NCBI GenBank assembly: GCA_963745665.1
Contig: CAVUYE010000002.1
Coordinates: 372,001 to 436,000 of the forward strand
Source: Bog-473 sp963745665
GTDB lineage: Bacteria > Actinomycetota > Acidimicrobiia > Acidimicrobiales > RAAP-2
DNA: 64,000 nt
Direction: 5' to 3'
Within the stretch, counting starts at the first letter, position 1, and every line of letters begins with the position of its first letter. A program made the translations under genes and the position numbers. Shown here one piece after another: positions 8,890 to 16,524 of this stretch. The notes beneath the pieces are model-generated. The model searched no databases. It saw nothing but the letters and a program-made list of their open reading frames with translations, and had not been told where the DNA came from.

Positions 8890-9513
8890 TCATGAGCCGC
8901 CCTGCGCGACGGCCGCGCACTGCTGCAAGTCGCTGCTGTTGAGCAGGCTCTGCCCGGGCGGTGCTTTGAACCCGGCCGCGGCACTGCTCGCGCCTCCTCC
9001 GGTGCCGCCGAACGAGAACAGCAGTCCCTTGGCGTTCGGCGTGGGCTGCGGGATGCCCCAGCCCCGGCCGATCATGCACTTGCGCCACGACAGGTACTCC
9101 TTGTTCTCCTTCTTGACCTGCGCCGGAGTCAGATTGTCCTGCGCGGTTTGGGACGCCTTGAGGGCCTGCAGAATGTTGCTCTTCGTCGCGCAGGTGACCA
9201 GGTTCTTCAGGTAGCTCGGGTTGTTCGCGGGCGACGACGGATCGCTCGCGTTAGGCGCACCGACGAACGTGACCCCGAGATTGTTGAGACAGGATTGGAA
9301 GACGCCGATGGCGGAGAACAGCGCGGTGGTCGGATTCTGCTGCGCCAACGGGACGGTGGCCGCCGTGGCGTTGTCGGCGCCCTTGGCATTGGTGCCGGTC
9401 GGGAGGGCACCCGGTTGCGCCTGTCCCGCTTGAATCATGACCACGTCGCGCGAGTTCGATCCACCGGAGCAGGACGTCACGCCGAGCGCGACAAAGGCCA
9501 GGGCGGCCAGCAT
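8890..9513 (-). CDS. Predicted lipoprotein of the MacAB-like operon
   Basis: Secreted protein of about 207 residues from ATG 9513, which follows a GGGGA ribosome-binding-like sequence. The signal peptide is MLAALAFVALGVTSC with the lipobox cysteine at residue 15; a longer reading from 9618 would bury the signal. The mature part starts with a flexible Gly/Asn/Ala-rich stretch and then has a compact region with cysteines in FQSCLNNLGV, LVTCATK, SWRKCMIGRGW and LQQCAAV, which could form two disulfides. No family is recognised beyond resemblance to small actinobacterial lipoproteins found with ABC exporters. It is first in the operon and probably the accessory or substrate-handling component. Confidence 0.7.
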   Translation of the reverse strand: MLAALAFVALGVTSCSGGSNSRDVVMIQAGQAQPGALPTGTNAKGADNATAATVPLAQQNPTTALFSAIGVFQSCLNNLGVTFVGAPNASDPSSPANNPSYLKNLVTCATKSNILQALKASQTAQDNLTPAQVKKENKEYLSWRKCMIGRGWGIPQPTPNAKGLLFSFGGTGGGASSAAAGFKAPPGQSLLNSSDLQQCAAVAQGGS

Positions 9514-9661
9514 TCCTAGTCGTCCCCGGTAGCCGTAGACCCCGCCAATCCCCCCGAACACGCGGGAATGGTAGCCAAGAAACCCCGACGTCTTTGGGTC
9601 AGGCCCTCTGCCGTCCATGGTGGCACTCGTGAGGTCGACACAGCACGCGCCGGCCGCAGTG

Positions 9662-11173
9662 TCAAAGAACGAGGTGCTCCATCGCTTCGGGGCTCTGCAT
9701 ATTCTCTTCGATATGCCTCTTCTGCTCCTCGGGTGACTCGTTGGTCCCCAGCAGGAAGGGCGAGACCAAGAGACCCAGCAGAACGCAGGCCGCGGCGAGG
9801 TAGAGCGCCAGCTGGTAGCCGAGCGTCAGCGAGTGGACGGCGGCGTGGCCGGTGGCGAGCAGGGATTTGGTCCGGTTCGCCGCGACGGTGCTCAACACGG
9901 CCAGGCCGACGGCACCGGCCATCTGCTGGGAGACGTTGACCACGCCGGACCCGAGTCCGGCGTCTGCGTTGGGGATCTCCGACATGCCGATCTGGAGCAG
10001 CGGCATGAACGACAGTCCGGCCCCCGCTCCCAGCATGAGAAAGCCGAAGAAGATGCGCGGGAAGTAGCCCGCATCCGGTCCCGCCGACGCGAACAGGAGC
10101 AATCCGCCGACGGCGAGGAGCATGCCCGGGTACATCACGATCTTCGCCCCGAAGCGGTTCACGAGCTTCGCCGTGATACCGGTCGAGAGGAGTCCCATCA
10201 TGAGGGCCTGGGGAAGGAAGGCCAACCCGGTCTTGAGGGGGCTGTAGTGCAGTACGTGCTCGAAGAAGAGGGCACCGATGAAGAACGTCGAGAACATGCC
10301 CGTGATGAGCAGGCCCCGGATGACGCTCGAGCCGGTGAGCGTGCGCAGCTTGAAGATCCGCAACGGCATGATGGGATTCGACAGCTTCGACTCAAGCACC
10401 AGGAACGTGACGAACAGCGCCAGGGCGATGCCGACGTAGAGGTAGGTGTGGGTGGACGCCCAGCCGTAGTTGGTCACCGTGACGATGGCGTAGATCGCCA
10501 CCATGACCGACAAGGTCACAAGTACGGACCCGACCCAGTCGACGCCCTGTTTGATGCCCAGGCCGATGTTCTCCACAATGAGGAATCGGCCGAGGATCAG
10601 CGTGGTGATGCCGATAGGCACATTCACGAAGAAGATCCAGTGCCAGCTCAGGAACTGGGTCAGCACGCCGCCGGCGAACAGCCCGATGGAGCCGCCACCC
10701 ACGGCGACGAAGACGTAGGCGCTCATGGCCTTGCCCCGCTCCATCGCGCTCGGGAACTCGGTGACGATGATGGCGACGATCACGGAGGAGGACAGCGCCC
10801 CGCCGATGCCCTGCACGAACCGGGACGCAATCAGCATGGTCTGGCTGTCGGCCGCTCCACAGACGATGGACGCGAGGGTGAAGAGGGTCACCCCCGCCAG
10901 GAAGACCTTCTTGCGGCCGATCAGGTCGCCGAGGCGTCCGGCGAGAAGGAGGAAGCTGCCGAAGGAGATGAGGTAGGCGTCGACGACCCAGGTCAGCCCG
11001 GACTGGTTGAAGAGCAGGCTCTTCTGTATGTCGGGCAGCGCCACGTTGACGATGGAGCCGTCGAGGGCGTTCATGAACATGGCCAGGCAGACGACGACCA
11101 GGGCTATCCAGCGGCGGCGGTCGCCGACCCCGCCGGAGTCCTGGGGAATGGTCCCCACCTCTTGGATAGTCAT
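9662..11173 (-). CDS. MFS drug-efflux transporter (DHA2, EmrB/QacA type)
   Basis: Proton-driven exporter of the 14-helix DHA2 branch, 503 residues. It contains LDGSIVNVALPDIQ in helix 1, the motif A loop GRLGDLIGRKKVF, the antiporter-type segment GGGSIGLFAGGVL, and hydrophobic spans throughout to about residue 470. The C terminus is a short acidic cytoplasmic tail. It is divergent from a MarR-family gene 58 bases away, the classical pairing for ligand-induced efflux. The shared gap holds an imperfect palindrome that could be the MarR operator. Substrate unknown. Confidence 0.93.
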   Translation of the reverse strand: MTIQEVGTIPQDSGGVGDRRRWIALVVVCLAMFMNALDGSIVNVALPDIQKSLLFNQSGLTWVVDAYLISFGSFLLLAGRLGDLIGRKKVFLAGVTLFTLASIVCGAADSQTMLIASRFVQGIGGALSSSVIVAIIVTEFPSAMERGKAMSAYVFVAVGGGSIGLFAGGVLTQFLSWHWIFFVNVPIGITTLILGRFLIVENIGLGIKQGVDWVGSVLVTLSVMVAIYAIVTVTNYGWASTHTYLYVGIALALFVTFLVLESKLSNPIMPLRIFKLRTLTGSSVIRGLLITGMFSTFFIGALFFEHVLHYSPLKTGLAFLPQALMMGLLSTGITAKLVNRFGAKIVMYPGMLLAVGGLLLFASAGPDAGYFPRIFFGFLMLGAGAGLSFMPLLQIGMSEIPNADAGLGSGVVNVSQQMAGAVGLAVLSTVAANRTKSLLATGHAAVHSLTLGYQLALYLAAACVLLGLLVSPFLLGTNESPEEQKRHIEENMQSPEAMEHLVL

Positions 11174-11183
11174 GTTTTCGGGA

Positions 11184-11194
11184 CTATCCTATAG
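11184..11194. promoter_or_regulatory. CTAT-N3-ATAG inverted repeat, candidate MarR operator
   Basis: CTATCCTATAG lies in the 58-base gap between the MFS gene (minus) and the MarR gene (plus). It overlaps a TAGGAT sequence that could be the -10 box of the exporter. It is the only palindrome in the gap. Operator function is inferred from position. Confidence 0.4.
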
Positions 11195-11218
11195 CGGTGA
11201 TCGATGCAGCCGTACAGG

Positions 11219-11224
11219 TAGGCT
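11219..11224 (+). promoter_or_regulatory. -10 box TAGGCT, leaderless start at 11232
   Basis: TAGGCT is followed by 7 bases and the GTG start of the MarR gene, with no ribosome binding site. The identical hexamer precedes dnaX at 63287. Confidence 0.5.
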
Positions 11225-11231
11225 CGGAGCC

Positions 11232-11693
11232 GTGAGCCCTCGAGCCGCGGCCCGCCCCACCACGGGGACGATCGTGCTCCTGACCCGGCTGTCCCGGGCC
11301 GTGTTCCTGCGCAGCTCGATCGAACTGGTCGGCATGAACCTCAGGAACATGGTCACCCTGGCCTACCTGCGCGACCATCCGGGTGTCTCTCAGCAGGTCA
11401 TGGCCGAGCAGCTCTCCATGGACTCCAACACGGGCGTCCTCGTCCTCAACGACCTCGAGGACCTCGAGTACGTGGAGCGCCGGCGGGACCCGGCCGACCG
11501 GCGCCGCCATCTCGTCGACATTACCGACGCCGGCCTCGAGGCGCTCGAGGAGGCCGAGGCGGCGCAGGGGAGTATCGAGGACGAGATCCTCAGCGGCTTG
11601 AGCGGTTCGGAGCGGGCGGAGTTCCGTCGTCTGCTGGTGAAGGCGCTGAAGGATCATCTGCCGGCGGCGGATGATCCTGCGGGCTCCGGCTGA
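11232..11693 (+). CDS. MarR-family transcriptional regulator
   Basis: Winged-helix dimeric regulator of 153 residues. The DNA-binding core is VSQQVMAEQLSMDSNTGVLVLNDLEDLEYVERRRDPADRRRHLVDIT, here quoted only by its parts: recognition helix around MDSNTGVLVLNDLE and the wing RRDPADRRRHLV. The leaderless GTG at 11232 is preferred over an upstream in-frame ATG, because the extra residues have no similarity and overlap the divergent promoter. It probably represses the neighbouring MFS exporter and itself. Confidence 0.88.
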   Translation: MSPRAAARPTTGTIVLLTRLSRAVFLRSSIELVGMNLRNMVTLAYLRDHPGVSQQVMAEQLSMDSNTGVLVLNDLEDLEYVERRRDPADRRRHLVDITDAGLEALEEAEAAQGSIEDEILSGLSGSERAEFRRLLVKALKDHLPAADDPAGSG

Positions 11694-11750
11694 TTCGACG
11701 AAGAATGAGACCGATGGCTGCCGACCCTGTACGTCCCGGATGACGCCGGC

Positions 11751-12698
11751 GTGACGTCACGACGAGCGACCGACGCCGAGGTCGAGACCTGGCGCGACGA
11801 GGGGTGGGTCCTGCTCGACGGACTCGTCGGCACCGAGGAGATCGACGCCCTGGTCGACGACCTGGCAGAGATCTTCCCGAGCGCAGAGGACCTGCACGCC
11901 GACCCCGAGGGCGTGTACGAGCAGTGGAAGGGGCGCCCGAAGCAGCCCGAGGAGGCCTTCGTCTGGCCCGAGGAGGGCCCGGGCTTCCGACCCGCCCAGC
12001 AGAACTGGATGGCCGCCTTCCCCTTCCCCGGGAGCGGCGCGCTCAACCGGATGTGCGTGCATTCCTCCATGGTCGACTTCGCCGAGCGGGCGCTCGGCCG
12101 CGAGGACATCCGCCTCTACCAGGCGCACGCCAGCGCCAAGTACGCCGGCGTCACGAACTACGAGCAACCGATCCACGTCGACCGCAACCACTCGTGGCTC
12201 CCGGCCGGGAGCGAGTCACCCTGGTGGAACCTGGAGGGGTTCCTCTACCTGACCGACGTCACCGGGGACGACAACCCCACCCGCCTGGTCTCGGTGCGCG
12301 ACACCAGCCACGTGGACAACCCCTACGGCGTCCTCATGCCCAAGGGGAACCCCGAGGTCTACGCGGCCGAGCGACCGGCGCCGGGCGTCCGCGGCTCCTA
12401 TCTGGCCTACCGGTCCGACACCTACCACCGGGGCGCAGCATTCGGCTCGGGCTCAGGGGCCCGCATCGTGGTTGCGGTCGCCTTCAGGAACGCCGAGGTC
12501 GAATGGATCGACTACGACACGCAACAGAGCCGATCGACCGGTCTGGAGTGGACCCGCTTCGTGGAGGGCTCGACGCCGCGCCAGCTCGCCCTGTTCGGGT
12601 GGCCGCCTCCGGGTCACCCGGTGTGGAACGAACGCCTGCTCGAACGGACCCAGGAGCGTTACCCCGGCCTCAATCTCGGCCCGTGGCGGGCCGGGTAG
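11751..12698 (+). CDS. Phytanoyl-CoA dioxygenase (PhyH) family protein
   Basis: Fe(II)/2-oxoglutarate-dependent oxygenase of 315 residues with a double-stranded beta-helix. Candidate iron ligands are His142 and Asp144 (IHVDRN) and His226 (TYHRG). Arg238, twelve residues after the distal His, fits the 2-oxoglutarate carboxylate ligand. The start is a GTG at 11751. The gene stands alone between the MarR gene and a convergent solute-binding protein, so context does not give a substrate. Hydroxylation of a lipid or small metabolite is likely. Confidence 0.82.
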   Translation: MTSRRATDAEVETWRDEGWVLLDGLVGTEEIDALVDDLAEIFPSAEDLHADPEGVYEQWKGRPKQPEEAFVWPEEGPGFRPAQQNWMAAFPFPGSGALNRMCVHSSMVDFAERALGREDIRLYQAHASAKYAGVTNYEQPIHVDRNHSWLPAGSESPWWNLEGFLYLTDVTGDDNPTRLVSVRDTSHVDNPYGVLMPKGNPEVYAAERPAPGVRGSYLAYRSDTYHRGAAFGSGSGARIVVAVAFRNAEVEWIDYDTQQSRSTGLEWTRFVEGSTPRQLALFGWPPPGHPVWNERLLERTQERYPGLNLGPWRAG

Positions 12699-12717
12699 AG
12701 CGCCGGCCGCCGCGCGG

Positions 12718-14097
12718 TCAGCCCTGGGGCTTGATCACCGAACCGGTGGCGTATTCAGTCGCGTAGCCCTGCGCGTTGAGCGGGGTGCCGATGACGGAAC
12801 CCGTGTTCGGCACGATGTACTTCGATGCGCAGTCGAACTCCCCGAGCTTCTTCGGGTAGTACTGCACCCACTTGGTGTTGTCGAGCTTCATCAGGATCCC
12901 GCAAGGCGCGGGGAGGTTCTTGGCCGGGTCCGACGGCGCGTTGAGCCCACCGCCCGTCCAGGTCGTCACCTTGGAGAGGTGGTTGATCATGCACTGGCGG
13001 GTCAAGGTGGAGCCGCAGGCCTTCGCCTGGGTGGCCCAAAGCAGGAACGACGACGCGGCCTGCTCCCCGAGCGCCGAGGTCAGGCCCCCGGACTTCTTGA
13101 CGATGGAGAGGTACTGGGCAACGGCCGGCACGACCTTGGCCGCCTCCAGCGGCTCGAACCCGATGCGGACGTAGACGTTGTTACCCAGCCCACTGGTGTT
13201 CCACTGCGCGAAGGATTCCGTGTACTCGGCCGCGTCCAGCAACCAGATCGGGTTGTAGCCGATCTGGTTCTCCGCTTGCAGGGCCCCGTACAGGGTCGGT
13301 CCGGGCGTGGCGTCGTTGAAGATGATCTGCGCCCCGCAGCTCTGCAGTTTCTGCATGAACGGCGTGTAGTTCGCCTCGCCGTTGTAGTTCACCGCGAACG
13401 GGCAGTTGACGAACTTCCAACCCGCGGTCGTGTACGCCTGGACGGCCTTGGCCATGGACGCTTCCTGGGTCGAGAGGGTCGAGTTGTACTGACCGACGTG
13501 CTGCGTCTTGGAGCCGAAGAGCTTCTCCCCCTGGTAGGCGATCGACACCGGGCTGGCGTTCGCCGGGTTCGGCGCGGCCTGGTACATCTCGTACACGTTG
13601 GCCACGACCGGGGAGACGGTGAAGCCAGGGACCGCCGCCAGGTTGCAGCCGAGGCGGGTCTGTTCGGCCAGGCCGTCGAGGGCGAAACCTTCGCCGACCA
13701 GCATGAAGTCGGTCTTGCAGGCTTGGGTCACGACGCTGCCCACCATGGTCACCGCGGAGTCGTAGAAGTCGCCCACGATCTTGCGCCCGTTGATGCCGCC
13801 CTGGGCATCGCACCAGGCGATCATCGCCTTGACCGCGTCCCCCATCTCCTGGTCGAGCCCGGGGCTGCCCGAGAACCCCCGGTCGTCGCCGTAGGCGATG
13901 TTGATCGTGGAGTCGGTGACGCCCTGGTCCGTGGCACCTGTGGCATGTCCATGGCCGCACGGCGACGGCAGTGTGCCGAACGTCGCGGTCGACGACGATG
14001 CGCCGCTCGTCGCGGGGGTGAGCAGCAGGCCGCTCGCGATGAGTGCAGTGAGCAACAGAGCCGCCCCCACTGCCCTCGTGCCAGTGATCCTTGCCAT
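12718..14097 (-). CDS. ABC-type branched-chain amino acid / amide substrate-binding protein
   Basis: Extracytoplasmic binding protein of the Peripla_BP_6 (LivK-like) family, about 459 residues from ATG 14097, which is followed by a signal peptide (AVGAALLLTALIASGLLLTPATSGA) and preceded by a G-rich ribosome binding sequence. The mature protein shows family features: DSTINIAYGDDRG near the start, GGINGRKIVGDFYDSA, and IIFNDATPGPTLYGAL. Several cysteines are present and may pair outside the cell. No permease or ATPase genes of a Liv system lie nearby, so it is an orphan component, or the transporter is elsewhere. An in-frame extension to 14196 is unlikely, as it would precede the signal peptide. 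Confidence 0.83.
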   Translation of the reverse strand: MARITGTRAVGAALLLTALIASGLLLTPATSGASSSTATFGTLPSPCGHGHATGATDQGVTDSTINIAYGDDRGFSGSPGLDQEMGDAVKAMIAWCDAQGGINGRKIVGDFYDSAVTMVGSVVTQACKTDFMLVGEGFALDGLAEQTRLGCNLAAVPGFTVSPVVANVYEMYQAAPNPANASPVSIAYQGEKLFGSKTQHVGQYNSTLSTQEASMAKAVQAYTTAGWKFVNCPFAVNYNGEANYTPFMQKLQSCGAQIIFNDATPGPTLYGALQAENQIGYNPIWLLDAAEYTESFAQWNTSGLGNNVYVRIGFEPLEAAKVVPAVAQYLSIVKKSGGLTSALGEQAASSFLLWATQAKACGSTLTRQCMINHLSKVTTWTGGGLNAPSDPAKNLPAPCGILMKLDNTKWVQYYPKKLGEFDCASKYIVPNTGSVIGTPLNAQGYATEYATGSVIKPQG

Positions 14098-14270
14098 GGC
14101 CGAACCCCCGTCCGCACAAGCGGTTGCTGCGCCCTGTTTCCCCCCCGGAAACCCAGAACCGATCTTGTGTGCCCCGGCACCATACCAACCCGACATCTAG
14201 AAATCCCGGCGCTACGAACACATCTGTGACCCGTGTCGAAGTCGGAGCAGGCGGCCGGCGCGCGCCGTCC

Positions 14271-14276
14271 GACTAT
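14271..14276 (+). promoter_or_regulatory. -10-like box GACTAT, leaderless start at 14283
   Basis: GACTAT is followed by 6 bases and an ATG. The gap from the divergent binding-protein gene is about 185 bases and shows nothing else clear. Confidence 0.4.
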
Positions 14277-14282
14277 CGACCG

Positions 14283-15602
14283 ATGCGCCGGGTCGCTGAC
14301 GGGTCAATGACTGCGTTGGCCCGGCTCCTGATCCGCGTCTTCTTCCGCAGCATCGAGCTCGAGGGCGCCGACCACCTCCCCGCCTCGGGGCCGGTCGTCG
14401 TCGTGGCGAACCACACGAACGGCCTCGTGGACGGGCTGCTCCTCATGGCGACGCTGCGCCGCTACCCCCGCTTCTTAGGCAAGGCCACCCTCTTCAAGAT
14501 CCCGCCGCTGTGGCCCTTCCTGAAGCTGGCCGGCGTCATCCCCGTCTACCGGGCGATCGACGCCGAGCCCGGCGATCACAACGTGTCGGCCTTCGCCACC
14601 AGCCACACGCTGCTGCAGCGGGGCGGGGTGGTGGCCGTGTTCCCCGAGGGCATCAGCCACGATGAGCCAGTGCTGCAGACGCTCAGGACAGGGGCGGCCC
14701 GCATCGCCCTCGAGGCGGCCGCCGACGGGCGGGCCGACGGGCTCGTGATGGTCGCGGTCGGGCTGGTGTACGACGCCAAGGCGCGCTTCCGCTCGCGTGC
14801 CCTGGTGCGGGTTGCCCCCGCGGTGGGGGTGGCGCAGTGGACCGAGGCATACGGGCGTGACCAGCGGGCCACGGTGCGCGCCGTCACCGCCGACCTGGAA
14901 GCACAGCTCTCCCGGGTCACTCCCACGTACTCCTCGTGGGCCCAGGCCGAAGAGCTCTCCCGCCTCGCCGCCGTGGTCGTCCGCACGCCGGAGGAGCCCG
15001 GGAGCGCCGACGTCGACCTCGCCGACCAGGTCGAGGTGGCGGCGCGCCTGGCGGCCACGCAGGACGCATCCCCCGCGTCGCTCCGGGACCTCTCCGTAGA
15101 CTTTGCGACCTATGAGCGAGACCTCACCCTGCTGGGCGTGAACGACGCCCAGCTCGTGGCGAGCGACCGACGGCACCGTCTGCGCCTCGCGGTCGTGTGG
15201 TCGGCGCTGAAGGTCGTCGCCGCCGTGCCGTTTGCCGTTGCCGGCCTGGCGGTGCACGTCGTCCCGTTCCAGATCATGAAGCAGGTGGCGAAGCGGCCGG
15301 CCAACGAGGGGATCAGGGCCACCGTGAAGCTCCTGGGTTGCCTCGTCCTGTTCGCGCTCACCTATGCCGTGGTGGGGGTGCTCGTCGGCCGGGCCTACGG
15401 ACCCTGGGCCGGCCTCGGCGCGGCCGTGGCCGCGCCGCTCTGCGGCTACGTCGCGGTGCGGCTGCTCGAGCGGGTGCAGCGGATCGGTGGCATGGTCGAG
15501 GGCGCCCGCATCCTGCGGGCCCACCCGGAAGTCGTGCGCTCGGTGTTGCGCCAACGCGCCGCGGTCGCGCGCGATGCGCGCGCCGTCCTGCTGCTGCCAT
15601 GA
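14283..15602 (+). CDS. PlsC-like 1-acyl-glycerol-3-phosphate acyltransferase with C-terminal membrane domain
   Basis: Membrane-associated acyltransferase of 439 residues, longer than the roughly 250 of simple PlsC. The catalytic block is NHTNGLVD (HX4D), with FLGKATLFKIPPLWPFLKLAG and the acceptor-binding FPEGIS motif after it. The C-terminal part (about 300-400) has two or three membrane spans, including FAVAGLAVHVVPFQIM and LFALTYAVVGVLVG. Fatty-acyl transfer to a lysophospholipid or another glycerolipid is likely. The start is ATG 14283, after a leaderless -10 box. Its TGA overlaps the ATG of the next hydrolase gene. Confidence 0.87.
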   Translation: MRRVADGSMTALARLLIRVFFRSIELEGADHLPASGPVVVVANHTNGLVDGLLLMATLRRYPRFLGKATLFKIPPLWPFLKLAGVIPVYRAIDAEPGDHNVSAFATSHTLLQRGGVVAVFPEGISHDEPVLQTLRTGAARIALEAAADGRADGLVMVAVGLVYDAKARFRSRALVRVAPAVGVAQWTEAYGRDQRATVRAVTADLEAQLSRVTPTYSSWAQAEELSRLAAVVVRTPEEPGSADVDLADQVEVAARLAATQDASPASLRDLSVDFATYERDLTLLGVNDAQLVASDRRHRLRLAVVWSALKVVAAVPFAVAGLAVHVVPFQIMKQVAKRPANEGIRATVKLLGCLVLFALTYAVVGVLVGRAYGPWAGLGAAVAAPLCGYVAVRLLERVQRIGGMVEGARILRAHPEVVRSVLRQRAAVARDARAVLLLP

Positions 15603-16381
15603 GCCCGCAGACGGTTCGCTACGGCCGCGAGCGGGCGCAGGTGGCCGAGGTCTGGCGGCCGGTCGCGCCGGAGGGGCCGGTGCCCGTCGTCGTGCTGATC
15701 CACGGCGGCTTCTGGCGCCAGCAGTACACGAAGGGGCTCATGCACCGGCTGGCGCGGGCGGTCACGGGCCGGGGGTGGATGGCCTACAACATTGAGTACC
15801 GACGCGTCGGGCGCATGGGCCGCGGCGGCTGGCCCGGGACCTTCGAGGATGTCTCCGACGCGATCGAGGCGCTGGCCAGGGTCGACGGCGTGGATCTCCA
15901 GCGGGTGGCGACCTGCGGCCATTCGGCCGGGGGGCATCTGGCACTGTGGGCGGCTGCGACGCGGTCGACCGGGGACCCGCAGCGGCCGGCGGTGGCCGTC
16001 GACGTGGTCGCCGGTGCATCCCTGGCCGGGGTGGTGGACCTCGAGGCCGCGGCACGAGAGGGCGTCGGGCGCGGAGCGGTGGACGCGCTGATGGGCGGTG
16101 GACCCGACGACGTCCCGGAGCGCTACCGGCTGGGCTCCCCGGCGGCTCTCCTCCCCATCGGCAAGCCGCAGTTCCTGCTGCACGGTCTGGCGGACGACTC
16201 GGTCCCACCCTCGCTCAGCGAGCGCTACGCGGCGGCGGCGACGGCGGCCGGTGACCCCGCCGTCTACGTCCCGCTCCCGGGCGTCGGGCACATGGACATG
16301 ATCAGCGGGCGCGGCGCCACCTTCGAAGAGACGGCGACGTGGCTCGACACGGTGTTCGGCTCGCCCGCCCCCGGTGCCTGA
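15599..16381 (+). CDS. Alpha/beta hydrolase (HGG motif, BD-FAE/kynurenine formamidase-like)
   Basis: Serine hydrolase of 260 residues. It shows the oxyanion-hole motif HGGFW (35-39), nucleophile elbow GHSAGG (Ser109), an acid in GLADDSVPP and a catalytic His in VGHMDM. Overall it resembles the esterase/kynurenine formamidase branch of alpha/beta hydrolases. Translation is coupled to the preceding acyltransferase by an ATGA overlap, which suggests a linked role in lipid or ester metabolism, though the substrate is not deducible. Confidence 0.85.
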   Translation: MSPQTVRYGRERAQVAEVWRPVAPEGPVPVVVLIHGGFWRQQYTKGLMHRLARAVTGRGWMAYNIEYRRVGRMGRGGWPGTFEDVSDAIEALARVDGVDLQRVATCGHSAGGHLALWAAATRSTGDPQRPAVAVDVVAGASLAGVVDLEAAAREGVGRGAVDALMGGGPDDVPERYRLGSPAALLPIGKPQFLLHGLADDSVPPSLSERYAAAATAAGDPAVYVPLPGVGHMDMISGRGATFEETATWLDTVFGSPAPGA

Positions 16382-16431
16382 GCCGACCCTTCGCCCAGCG
16401 TCTCCCCAGCTGAAGGCCCTGATTCCTGGCT

Positions 16432-16453
16432 CCGGGCGCGGGCCGGCGCCCGG
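16432..16453 (+). terminator. GC-rich hairpin, possible terminator
   Basis: CCGGGCGC and GCGCCCGG form a perfect 8-bp stem with a 6-base loop, 50 bases after the hydrolase stop. There is no T run, so it would be a weak intrinsic terminator or a non-canonical one. Confidence 0.4.
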
Positions 16454-16524
16454 GGGCAGCGATCAAGTCGCGGGGGTGAGTTGACGATACAAGGGGACTG
16501 AGCTCATCGAACAAAGCGGGGGAC

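Noticed and set aside
9833..11194. Long plus-strand open frame of 453 codons across the MFS gene
   Set aside because: Composition (His/Glu/Arg/Gly-rich) is that of an antisense shadow in high-GC DNA, and the minus-strand frame is a clear MFS transporter.
12718..14097. Part of a complete branched-chain amino acid transport operon
   Set aside because: No Liv permease or ATPase gene lies on either side.
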